Source: Oscarella lobularis (Eukaryota; Porifera; Homoscleromorpha; Homosclerophorida; Oscarellidae). From it: a stretch of 64,000 nucleotides of DNA. Each line of letters opens with the position of its first letter. The stretch's first letter is position 1. This document shows, in pieces, positions 11,101-19,489 of this stretch. The notes under the pieces were generated by a model, which ran no database searches, was not told the origin of the DNA, and saw only the letters and a list, made by a program, of their open reading frames with translations. A program made the position numbers and the translations under genes. The stretch covers positions 2,125,747 through 2,189,746 of the forward strand of contig NC_089179.1 in the NCBI RefSeq assembly GCF_947507565.1, given 5' to 3'.

Positions 11101-11320
11101 TCATACCAGTCGAGGATGTTTGCCAACGTTTTGTTAGCACTAACCCTAGAAGGATGTTCGCTAAATCCCTTTTCGATGAGCAAAAATAAAACAATTAATT
11201 ATAAACCTTGTTTTTGTGGGCGTGGCTGTCCTGAAAATGGGCGTGGTCAAAAATTTTTTCGCGCGCGAAGTGCGCGAAAAATTACAACCCCCCTTTGTGT
11301 CATTTCTAGATCCGCGCCTG
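8142..11320 (+). mobile_element. hAT DNA transposon, near full length
   Basis: The left end starts CATTAGCGGATCCAGAGGGG. The right end, read inward on the minus strand, starts CAGGCGCGGATCTAG and has GGGGGGTTGTAA a little further in, matching GGGTTGCAACCCC near the left end. GCGGATC plus a G-run is the familiar hAT terminal pattern. ACACC directly flanks both ends (8137-8141 and 11321-11325); hAT elements normally make 8-bp duplications, so this is only partial support. The transposase fills the interior. Confidence 0.65.
8359..11189 (+). pseudogene. hAT transposase (ZMYM/DUF4371 type)
   Basis: A likely start is ATG 8359 (MTERPSKESKRLQYQSIVSMF). The frame is lost at about 8510 and resumes at 8808-10439 for 543 codons. 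Visible parts are a TTF-type zinc-binding region (FQRQWLTKFPWLVYSRRLKG, CKSCILF), the first catalytic D in TVIADEATDAHANREILSV, the second D in RGQAYDGAAVM, HCYRHCLNL, CKTRWAERH, and the hAT dimerisation tail at 10809-11189 (ISSAEAERSFSLLRRLKTY). Frame changes near 10435 and stops near 10730-10800 break it. This subtype is widespread in invertebrates and is the source of ZMYM1-like host genes. Confidence 0.85.
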
Positions 11321-11667
11321 ACACCAGGTATGGTCTTCTTGTTTTGGAGATCGGATTTCAATAGGCGGAATCAACGGTCTCTTGCATTCTTTGTCATTGC
11401 CCCACGCCTATCGTACCTTTTTCGTTGTCGTGAAAGATTAGTCATCCGACATTGCGCTTCTGAACGGCTGGATGATCGAGAAACACGCGCATGCTCCGTG
11501 CGGGGAGGGATCAGATAATATCAGTACAACTGAAGTAGAATCGGCGGCGTAGATGAGACTAAAGAGGAGCCTATCGCCGACTGCTGTAACGTGAATATAT
11601 TTAATAACACGTAGGACAAAAATACGCGCGCTACAAGCACAGGAAGTCTGTAGATCTCTGTGAGTGT
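11321..11667. other. Spacer with no feature seen
   Basis: 347 bases between the hAT end and the acidic-repeat gene; no coding pattern, repeat or RNA recognised. Confidence 0.5.
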
Positions 11668-12753
11668 CTACTGCGTCTTCTTCAATTTCCGCCTCTGTTG
11701 CCGCGTCCTCTTCCGCTGTCGCTTCTTTCGGCTAGGCGTGTCTTTGCCAATGAAAGGTATCCTTTTGAGGTAGCACTCCCTCTTCTTCGGCTTGGCCTTG
11801 CGCTCGTCGCGATGCTCGTCGGCTTTGGACTCGTCGGCGTCGCAGTCGCGATGCTCGTCGCTTTCGGCTTCGTCCTCGTCGCGATGCTCGTCGGCTTCGG
11901 ACTCGTCGGCCTTGCCGTCGGCCGCGTCGTCGGTCTCGTCGTCGCGATTCTTGTCACTTTCGGCTTCGGCCTCGTCGTCGCGATGCTCTTCGGCCTCGTC
12001 GTAGCGATCCTCGTGGCTTTCGGCTTCGTCCTCGTCGTCGCGATGCTCTTCGGCCTTGTCGTCGCGATGCTCTTCGGCTTCGGACTCGTCGGCCTTTGCT
12101 GTCGGCCGCGTCGTCGGTCTCGTCGTCGCGATTCTTGTTGCTTTCGGCTTCGGCCTCGTCGTCGCGATTCTCTTCGGCCTCGTCGTAGCGATGCTCTTCG
12201 GCCTCGTCGTAGCGATGCTCTTCGGCCTCGGCGTCGGCCTGGTCGTCGCGACGCTCGCTGTCGGCCTCGTCGAACCAGTCGCAAATCTCGTCGCTGCCGG
12301 CTTCGGACTCGTCGTCGGACGAGTCGGTCTCGTCGTAGGCTAATTCCAGAAGCTTCTCGACGAGGGTTCTGGCGTTCCTCGACCGGAGGAGGCGAGCCAG
12401 TACCTTTTCGACTTCATTGCGAAATCGCTTCCTCTCGGCGTAAAGTAGGCGAGATCTACTTTTCTCTTTATTAACCTGGGGGAAGAAATCGCGCAGAGTA
12501 CTCACCACATCCTGTTTTGAAGCCTTTTTATCTGACAGGCAACACTTTTTAGGTAGGACCTCAGTTCCTTTTGGCTGTACTTCGAGAGCTCTCGCCTTAG
12601 CATGACTTGAAAAAGTTGACGTCGATATGATCCTGTGACACAGTGCAATGGCCTTTTCAAGGACTCCGGTTCGCGTGCACGTCTCGTGTTTGTCAACGCC
12701 CACCGCCCAAAGGCATACACACGCACACTCTTCTTTGGGATCATACCAATCAT
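11668..12753 (-). pseudogene. Acidic-repeat protein gene, frameshifted
   Basis: A candidate ATG is at 12753-12751. That frame (MIGMIPKKSVRVYAFGRWA) hands over near 12700 to a frame carrying VLEKAIALCHRI, DFFPQVNKEKSRSRL and VEKLLELAYDETDSSDDESE. The second half is an array built from blocks such as EEHRYDEAEEHRDDEAEAES, NKNRDDETDDAADSK and ADEHRDEDEAESDEH. It ends in a very basic tail (RKKRQRKRTRQQRRKLKK) and TAG at 11668-11670. Comparing two copies of the DDETDDAAD block shows one extra A in an AAA run near 12098 that shifts the frame. An acidic array followed by a basic tail suggests a nuclear protein; no domain is recognised. Confidence 0.55.
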
Positions 12754-13069
12754 TCAGCTCTGCTTCCGCTCAAACGTCGTCTCATAGAAGGGAAATTCCG
12801 GCCACTCCCACATAAGCCGATAGCGACGAACGCCATCATAGATCTACAAGAGAAGAGACAAAATGCATTTCTCAAAAAAGTATTACGCGATCACGACACT
12901 GAAATAGCCGCGCAGAGTAGCGGATCAGCGCTTTTCGCCGACCTCATGACACGTGTACGCCCTCCCCGGATATAAATCTGCCAAAGGCGATAACGAGCGT
13001 AAAGTGTACCTCCTAACGCCCACCCGATCTGCCCCAGGTGCATGCCTTTCTTGGAGGTCATACAGTGCG

Positions 13070-13560
13070 CCCACGCATAAGCTTCCCACGTGACTCTTGG
13101 TAGGAATCGCCGCGTCATTCAAATGTCATAGAACTTGTATTCTTTGCGGCGGTTTCAGGCGCATAAGGAATACTTACTCTAACCTTTCGCGTGATTCCGT
13201 TCGATTCCGGAAATGCACGTTTACACGTTTTCTTCCTTCGTTCTCTTTGACACTACTCGATGTCGTCTGCGAAATAGCATCTATTTCTTCCTTCCTAAAG
13301 ATTGGTCAAGCCGATTTTCGTTCCGTTCTTTCTTTCGTCTTCCATTTCGCTTCGAAAATCCGTTGCTATGAGCGTTTCGATACCATTTTCTAGAGTTTAC
13401 GCTCCATTTCGCGATAATCCGCTTGCACGAAAAGACGCGCAAAGGAAAGACGAAGAGATCGGTCGAGCGGATTTTGCTTCCCTGTCTTTGTTCGTCAGAT
13501 ACGGCTCGGAGACGTCTGGCCGAATGGTCGTCATGGGCGTCGCCAAAAAATCTTAGCGCG
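13070..13560 (+). repeat. Upstream region shared with 61.66-62.16 kb
   Basis: Both copies begin with a run close to CCCACGCATAAGCTTCCCACG and later share ATTGGTC--GCGATTTT, CCGTTGCTA-GAGCGTTT and ATTTCGCGAT. Here the block lies directly upstream of the HIRAN-like gene; at 61.7 kb no such gene follows. 12754-13069 holds nothing I can identify. Confidence 0.55.
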
Positions 13561-13581
13561 CCATCTTCGTACATCGAAAAC

Positions 13582-14192
13582 ATGCCCGAATTCACCTTTT
13601 CTTCCGTAGTGAAGGCCGTGAAATTGTACGTCGGGGCCGAAAACGTCGCAAAGAAGGTCCCAGTTGTCTTGGAGTGGGACCAACGCAATCGGTACGACCG
13701 ATACGCCAATTCGGTCATCGCCAAGTGTCGCGGCGTTCTAAAAATGGCTGGGCACCTCACCAAAGAAGACGCGGCGAAACTTGGGCCCTTGTTGCGCAGC
13801 GGGAAGCTTACAGCCGTGGTGTAAGCGCACATTTATCATTCAACATACACTGTGTACTGTAATATCTATGTGGCAGTGAATTTTCAAGTGACCCCTACGC
13901 CACTGAAAGTCGGTCCTACCAGCATCGCGTGGCCGACGTCATAGTAACCGTCATCGGCACCGAAGACGTCGTGGAACATTTTAAAATATGTTTTAAAATT
14001 ATATGTATGCGTTTATCAAAAATATATGTATCAAATAGTACAATTGGCTTTTTTTTGCGAGATCGCAGGTTGGGTCCCAGAACGCCACCATATGCTCAGG
14101 AATCAAACCTGACCATTCCCCGTCCGCTGATACGAGAGTCAATGGAACTGCGTAAAGCAGTATCTCTAACAAAACGAACAAATGGAAATTAA
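13582..14192 (+). CDS. HIRAN-like domain protein, two exons (184 aa)
   Basis: ATG 13582; exon 1 13582-13820, intron 13821-13876 (56 nt, GTAAGC...GGCAG), exon 2 13877-14192 ending in a stop. The phase (2 nt plus 1 nt) is conserved and the whole frame is open. The first 100 residues show VVLEWDQRNRYDRYANSVI, MAGHLTKEDAAKLGPLL and LTAVVEFSSDPY. This resembles HIRAN domains (D--NPYD-NAI-V, VG-LPRE-A--LAPLL, TA-V), which bind 3' single-stranded DNA ends in HLTF and RAD5; here the domain would stand alone. The second half has no known motif. HIRAN-like assignment is by eye only. Confidence 0.5.
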
Positions 14193-14293
14193 TAATTTGA
14201 ATCTAACCTCAAAACTCGACGGTGTCACTTATACTTCTTCAGTGCTTCTTTGACTTCATTTACGGCCGATATTCCATTCCTATAAATTTCAAC

Positions 14294-14670
14294 TTACTCG
14301 CGCACTTTTCTCAAAAATTTGCGAATTCTATCTAAGGGGACGGCATCCAGAGCTGGTTCACGTTTGCTTGAAGTCCGGTGATGGAGTAGTTGCATAGTCG
14401 TCGCGTTTCTCGTTTGGCCTCCGCCCATATTTGCTCGATGGGATTGCACTCGCATTGGAATTTCGGTATGATGTCCGGCGTCTCTGGCAATCTTCTCCAC
14501 AAGTGATAGTTCTGATGCAAAATCCGGGTGACAATTCTTTGACCATGGCCTTCCTCAACATTCCTTCTGTGCATCGTTGTCGTCGCACCAAGCATTCCTT
14601 TAGTCCAATGTTCTCTCCGCTAGAATTTGTCATTGAAAAAAATTGACCCTCCCACTCAGTATCCCTCATA
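14294..14670 (-). pseudogene. DDE-superfamily transposase, C-terminal fragment
   Basis: Pieces in shifting frames read EGMLRKAMVKE, LVEKIARDAGH, then FQCECNPIEQIWAEAKRETR, LCNYSITGLQ and ALDAVPLDRIRKFLRKVRE. The block H/QCECNPIE-IWAEAK carries the last catalytic glutamate of a DDE_3-like family seen widely in invertebrates and fungi. Frame changes near 14400 and 14490 show it is dead, and the N-terminal part is absent. Confidence 0.65.
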
Positions 14671-14814
14671 ATTGGTGTGTTTTCCCCCCGGCTTAACTAT
14701 CATGCGGTTTGCGTTTAGTGCGTCACTAGCTCGTTTGCCCGCGCTACGCGCGGGCGTTACTTCCTGTTGCTTTTTCGTGTGGGTAGTTTTTTGAGTTCGA
14801 TTAGCGTTATATCA

Positions 14815-14891
14815 TAGATAAAATAGAGAGAGGGATTGGCAACTAGCACTGTCACGTGACCCTTAGTAAATCGATGTGTGTCTCCGTCGCT
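14815..14891 (+). promoter_or_regulatory. 5' flank conserved between two copies of a gene family
   Basis: CATAGATAAAATAGAGAGAG, GATTGGCAACTAGC and TCACGTGA precede ATG 14892. The second copy has CATAGATAAAAGAGAAAGAG, GATTGGCAACTCGC and TCACGTGA before ATG 47308. The E-box lies 34 bp (here) and 45 bp (there) before the ATG. It may be a promoter; the TATA-like AGATAAAATAG is in the same place in both copies. Confidence 0.5.
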
Positions 14892-15871
14892 ATGGAGGAC
14901 TTCGAAGCCGCTCTAGACGTCTTTCTAAACAAAGCCGTTACTACGACACCTTCTACCCGTTATTCTAACGCGTTAAGGATTGCCGAGCAGCTGCGAAAAG
15001 CCGTGAGAAGAGCCGAATTCATTCCGCCGGTTACAAGCATCGTTTCACTTATCGACGAATGCTTAAAAAAGGCAAAATCGGTTACCTCCGTTGGAATTCA
15101 GCGGCAGAAAGCGTCCTTTTTGTCCAAGAGGTTTCTTTGACTGTGTTGCCCCTCTATTGGGAGACACTCTTGAATAGCATCAGCACGGACAGCACCGATT
15201 CAAGCGATCCCCTTTTGCCGCAGTCAATAAACGACTTTCTTTTTGAACGCGCTTTCTCTCGCCAGTTCGCGGGAAAAGGGATCGATTCCAGTAGTGGACA
15301 TACCAGTAATATTGACATGACGACGGACGAGTTGAACGCTTTGCGCTACATGTGCGGCTACATTCCTTACAAGCTGCTGCGCAAATTTTCTTCGTCGGGG
15401 AAGCCAAAGAGTAAAGATTACTGCATCGTGCTCGAGCAACTTAGAGATGAATCCTCTTCGAAGTCCGCTGACGACGATGTTATCGAACTTGACTCCAGAG
15501 CATGGCTTCGTCGCGTCAGTAGAGGTTACCTATTTGAGGTTAGCGATGCCGCATTTGAATTCTTCAAGGCTATTGAGAAACGTGTTCACCACCTTCTACC
15601 AGCAATGCTTCTTAGAAAAGAAGGAATTGTTGATTCTGTGAAAAAGGAAATTTTAGGAGATGAGGTTGTGAAGGGTTACTGGAGTGACTCAACAAATGAA
15701 GCAGATTGCAGCGTACGAGATGAGCTGCTGATAGACATTGTTTCTCTTTATGTTACAATTCGCGGATTTTCTCTTGCTGCCAGTTGGTTAGAACAATACA
15801 AGCGAGAAAAAAGTGTTAGAGTTGCAAAGAGTAAAGCTCTTAGAAAGTCTATTAATAAAGGTGATCAATAG
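14892..15871 (+). pseudogene. Multicopy gene of unknown function, copy 1
   Basis: ATG 14892 opens MEDFEAALDVFLNKAV. A one-base loss in a T run at about 15113-15118 moves the frame, which then stays open to TAG 15871 with TVLPLYWETLL, LNALRYMCGYIPYKLLRK, SRAWLRRVSRGYLFEVSD, AFEFFKAIEKRVHHLLP and a C-terminus VTIRGFSLAASWLEQYKREK. Total about 325 residues. From memory, the C-terminal pattern (YI-GY--LLKK, WL--VDRGGL, VTIRGFS-A--W-E-YK) recurs in unnamed multicopy genes of sponges and cnidarians. A broken second copy at 47308-47892 aligns without gaps across the frameshift, which supports a single-base break. Confidence 0.6.
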
Positions 15872-15909
15872 TGTACATGGGATGTTTCTTCCTACCTCCG
15901 TTTTGAACG

Positions 15910-16700
15910 TCAGAAACGCCTAGTTTGACGCTTTGGAAGAGGCGTGCCATCAATCTTTTCCTCAGGGTATTGAAGCCTTTTTCGGCTCGAATTTCCTCTT
16001 ACAGGTATAAGAGCAGATGATCCCTGTTGCTTCAATGACATAGAATTTGTCAGGACCTGCTGGACAGAAGGATTCTCTGATCTTCCTCCTCTTGCTCTCT
16101 GCTGTCCAAAATAATTTTCAATGGGATCATGGTTCAAGTTGCCACTTAGGATGAAACATTGATTCGACCCCTCTACCGTAAAGAAATACTTCACTAAATC
16201 CACGAAGGAGCAAACTAAATAATGCAATGCATTAATATTTATTACTGCAAGTATCTAAAAGCGCTTGCCGGAAATGTGCAAGCCCTCCAGTGTCTCTCTG
16301 CTCAGCTGCCGCAGAGCTACCTCGCCTTTAGACAGCATAGGAACTGACTCAATTTCAGCCTGCCATTCACGCAAATATCCGAGAAAGTCAGTCTTCAGGA
16401 ACTGCAAAGGAAAAAAGATATATCTTTTCTATACGTATAAATAATATTACAACGCAATATGTACATACCGTCAGACGCTCGTCATTAGGACTAGTGTACC
16501 CTCGCCGATCAGGCTTTTCTGCCTTTAGTGATCGCGCATTCATGCAATCAAACATTTTATCGAATATGCGAATAAACTTGGCCGTTTCTTCGGATCCCTC
16601 AATTTTGAAATATTCCAGAGCGTTAGCGACACTTCCACTTAGAACCTATATTACAAATCAAGGTTAGGAAAATATATAAAATACGTAGTAATTTGGGACA
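15910..16700 (-). pseudogene. P-element (THAP9-like) transposase, C-terminal exons
   Basis: From right to left the exons read SGSVANALEYFKIEGSEETA, FIRIFDKMFDCMNAR, then FLKTDFLGYLREW and LSRETLEGLHIS, and finally ILSGNLNHDPIENYFGQQRA, RGGRSENPS and VRGNSSRK, with stop at 15910. L-QDP-EN-FG--R--GG is the signature of the C-terminal region of P-element transposases and THAP9. The THAP domain and GTP-binding/RNase H core are missing. A stop near 16258 breaks the last join. It converges on the unknown gene at 14892-15871. Confidence 0.75.
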
Positions 16701-16754
16701 TGTTCTTTACTATGGCACGCCAAACGTAACAGAACCTACGGTAATGTACATTTA

Positions 16755-17030
16755 TTAATATGTCGAAGTACTTTATTTATATGCCCAACTACTTCATTTA
16801 TATGCCCAACTACTTTATTTTCATATGTCGAAGTACTTTATTTATATGCCCAACTACTTCATTTATATGCCCAACTACTTTATTTTTATATGTCGAAGTA
16901 CTTTCTTTTCATATGTCGAAGTATTTTATTTATATGCCCAACCACTTTATTTTTATATGTCGAAGTACTTCCTTTTTATATGTCGAAGTACTTCATTTAC
17001 ATATGTCGAAGTAATTTGTTGTCATGCAGA
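16755..17030. repeat. AT-rich minisatellite of two alternating 18-22-bp units
   Basis: Units TTTATATGCCCAACTACTT and CATATGTCGAAGTACTTTATTT alternate about 13 times. The long open frames across it come from the repeat and are not genes. Confidence 0.9.
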
Positions 17031-17197
17031 GTGCTTTATTAGAAAGCTACGGGACGATCGTTTGCCACTAAATACGGGATTTATACTTCGCCATATTGTT
17101 TCTCCGTTCGCTTGCTCTTCTACCGTCGATTTCTCCTTTTCTTGCTCAGTAACAGGCTATACAGTCGGTGAGCTTGTGATGAGAGTTGTTTTAGATC

Positions 17198-18133
17198 ATG
17201 GAAAACGACATGACGGAGTTTATTTTGTCGGCTCCTTCAATAGTTAATGAAAGCAGGCGATCTTTGAATTCTTGCCATCCGCCAGCTATTTCGACGTGCC
17301 GTTTTAAAATTGAAAATGCCGTCGCGGTTCTTGGTATGCCAGGATAACTGGTCATTTCTGATGTAACAGAATTATTCAGGCGCATTAGAGAAGAGAAGTG
17401 AGGAGCACACCTTGTCGGGATTGATGCGACGTCTGCGCCGATGTCTTGAGGAATGTGAAGAGAAGTGCCATGAGCAACTGGACTTGCTTCAGGAGGCACC
17501 CCGAATGTCGCAAATAGTTCCTAGCAGCCTTGCAGCGGCGGTCACTAGGTCTGTTTGTTGCGATGCCCGTGGCCGGCCATCGCTTCGCATTGAAATGATG
17601 ACTTGAGGCAGTTGTATGAAGTCATGGGCTCATGGACACGGGTATCGTCTACACTGGGTGTGTCCATGCAAACTCTGTGGAGAAGGCGCCAAGAATATGA
17701 CATGCCTATTTGAGCAGAATCATTCTCCTTATTGTCAGACGCGGAGCTGGACGAGGCAATAGGTGACACTTTAGACGTGGCGCCACAGTCCGGCGAAGTA
17801 TATGTCCAAGGTTCCCTTGTTGCTAAGGGAATACGCGTTCAGCGTCAGCGTGTTAGAAATTCGCTTAGAAGAATTGATCCCGTTAACAGATCTCTGCGTC
17901 GATCACAAGTAATCATCCGCCGAAAAAACAGCGTTGCTGGCCCCAAATGCCTTATAGTAGTACTAGACTGTTTGTTTCTCTTGCCTCTACACATATACCA
18001 TTTCTGTAGGCATTTCGACGGCAATCACATACTAATACGTTGGAAAATGGTTATTCACGGCTGTATAGACGGGTACAGTCGACTCATTACGTATTTGCCA
18101 GAGTTGCCAAGGATGAAAGGGCGTCGGGCGTGA
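17198..18133 (+). pseudogene. Integrase-core family gene, N-terminal and core start
   Basis: ATG 17198 opens MENDMTEFILSAPSIVNESR. After several broken codons come the helix-turn-helix part (GRPSLRIEMMT, then STLGVSMQTLWRRRQEYD in another frame) and [48 protein letters not shown] and [17 protein letters not shown] with [11 protein letters not shown]. The last block holds the first catalytic D of an rve-type core. The frame breaks near 17330, 17595 and 17970, and everything after GYSRLITYL is lost. Same family as the fragment at 2.0-2.4 kb and related to the one at 26.9 kb. Confidence 0.65.
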
Positions 18134-18576
18134 AATATTAAAGCGCAAGCAAAAAAATTTGTGACCACGCCCCCTAAAAAGAGAGTCACGCCCACTCAAA
18201 AGAAAATAGTTAACCACGCTCCCTTAACATAACTATTTTTGTTCTTCACATAAATGTAGTATAATGCATTTAGTAATGATGCATTTAGTCGTAGCAGTGA
18301 TCATTGTTTTTGGTGCTGCTTGTTGTACTATCATCTCTCATTCAGCGAACTGGGAACGTTCGCTGCCGTTCACAAGCTTGTTGATTTTTCTTTGCGCTCG
18401 CTCGAAGTACACTGCCCTCCAGGCAAGATTCAAAAAAGTAATTGTGTCTTTAGGTACGCTGTTCAAAAGGCTGCGGAGCTGTGTTTTCGTACGGCTTGCT
18501 GAAAGATTATGTTTGTCAGCCAGTTCATCATTTGCCTGTCACACCCCTGAGGCGGGTTCGGTCGCTTGAAAACATC
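18134..18576. other. Spacer with transposon-end-like sequence
   Basis: 18160-18230 repeats CCACGCCC/CACGCCCAC motifs typical of DNA-transposon ends (compare GTGGGCGTGG near the hAT right end at 11216). No gene recognised. Confidence 0.35.
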
Positions 18577-19489
18577 TCAAGCATAGCAACACCAGACACA
18601 GTTCAAAAAAAGCAAGCTGGCGCCGTTATTCAACGATTGCTTAGCAAGAAGAGGGGAACTCCAGATGACATTGTTCTTAGTCTTCCAACAGGAAATCGAG
18701 GGCAGGTATAGATCATCCAGAAAACGCCTTTTTCTGTCTGGCCCAGCTGGTATAATTGCTGATCCAGAGCTTCGCTCGGTTGAGGATGAACTTGAAGTGT
18801 CAGACTGCTGGCGAGCCATTTGCGACATGCAGCTTTTCTTCCCAATAAACTTTATGCGTTGAATGGGAGCATATGGGACTTCCTTCACCCCAGGCGACAG
18901 CATCCAGTATGCTTTCTTTCCAGTCACCGTGACTGCATCTCTCGCACGCACGCCGGCCTCAATCGCCCACAGTAGAGACGCTACGTGGCTGCACGTCTCT
19001 CCTAGACCAGCCATACAGTTACAGTGGGCGGCAAGACTTTCCTCCAGCCTCCGCAATAACCCACGGCCTCAGAGGCTTTTCGCTCATGCGCTGCGAATGA
19101 TTCACCTAAGAATGAAAGCTGCTGAAGCAAAACTATAACAATTGAGGCATATTTACTTACGCTGTCACGATGCGGTTGTCGTTGCTGGGGAGTTTGTGCA
19201 CTTGGATACCATGTACCCATCTCGCGAGGAACTTTTCGTAGCAATCCATGCTCTTATAGTTAAGTAGTGCTTCACCGGTGTAGGGACTTGGTTTGACGAT
19301 AAGATACATTCCTAGGTGGATGTGGGTGATCCCTGGCCAGGCGTCCACGTCATCAATCCAGTCCGATTGGGCCATTTCGTAAGGGTCTTTGCCCTCCGCG
19401 AACGCTAGTTTTTTGTCGTATCTACGTTGATGTTCCGCTCCTTCAAGGGCAGCCCTATAACCTTTCAGAATCGGCTGGTTTCGTGGCAT
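18577..19489 (-). pseudogene. Second YqaJ-family gene, N-terminal part with SWIM zinc finger
   Basis: ATG 19489 opens MPRNQPILKGYRAALEGAEH, then DWIDDVDAWPGITHIHLGMY and LLNYKSMDCYEKFLARWVHG. A donor GTAAGT near 19165 and an acceptor TTCTTAG near 19107 make an intron of about 55 nt. Exon 2 begins VNHSQRMSEKPLRPWVIAE and changes frame before HCNCMAGLGETCSHVASLLW, a SWIM zinc finger (CxCxnCxH). The frame then runs to 18577 through GVKEVPYAPIQRIKFIGKK. In ISL2EU nucleases this SWIM region precedes the YqaJ domain, so this is the front half of such a gene and the nuclease half is missing. Confidence 0.7.

Noticed and set aside
11698-12474. Long plus-strand frame rich in Leu/Val/Gly that looks like a membrane protein
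   Set aside because: It is the complement of the GTCGTC-type repeat. The minus strand has the coherent acidic protein with non-repetitive ends.
14851-14860. CACGTG E-box as a regulatory motif enriched across the window
   Set aside because: I counted roughly a dozen CACGTG sites, about what is expected by chance in 64 kb. Only the pair in the shared 14.8/47.2 kb flanks is worth noting.
16755-17030. CRISPR-like array (also the arrays at 7.5 and 30.6 kb)
   Set aside because: Repeats are contiguous with no unique spacers, and the genome is animal-like.
16760-17247. Overlapping frames with repeated YFIYMPN
   Set aside because: Pure product of the minisatellite in three frames.
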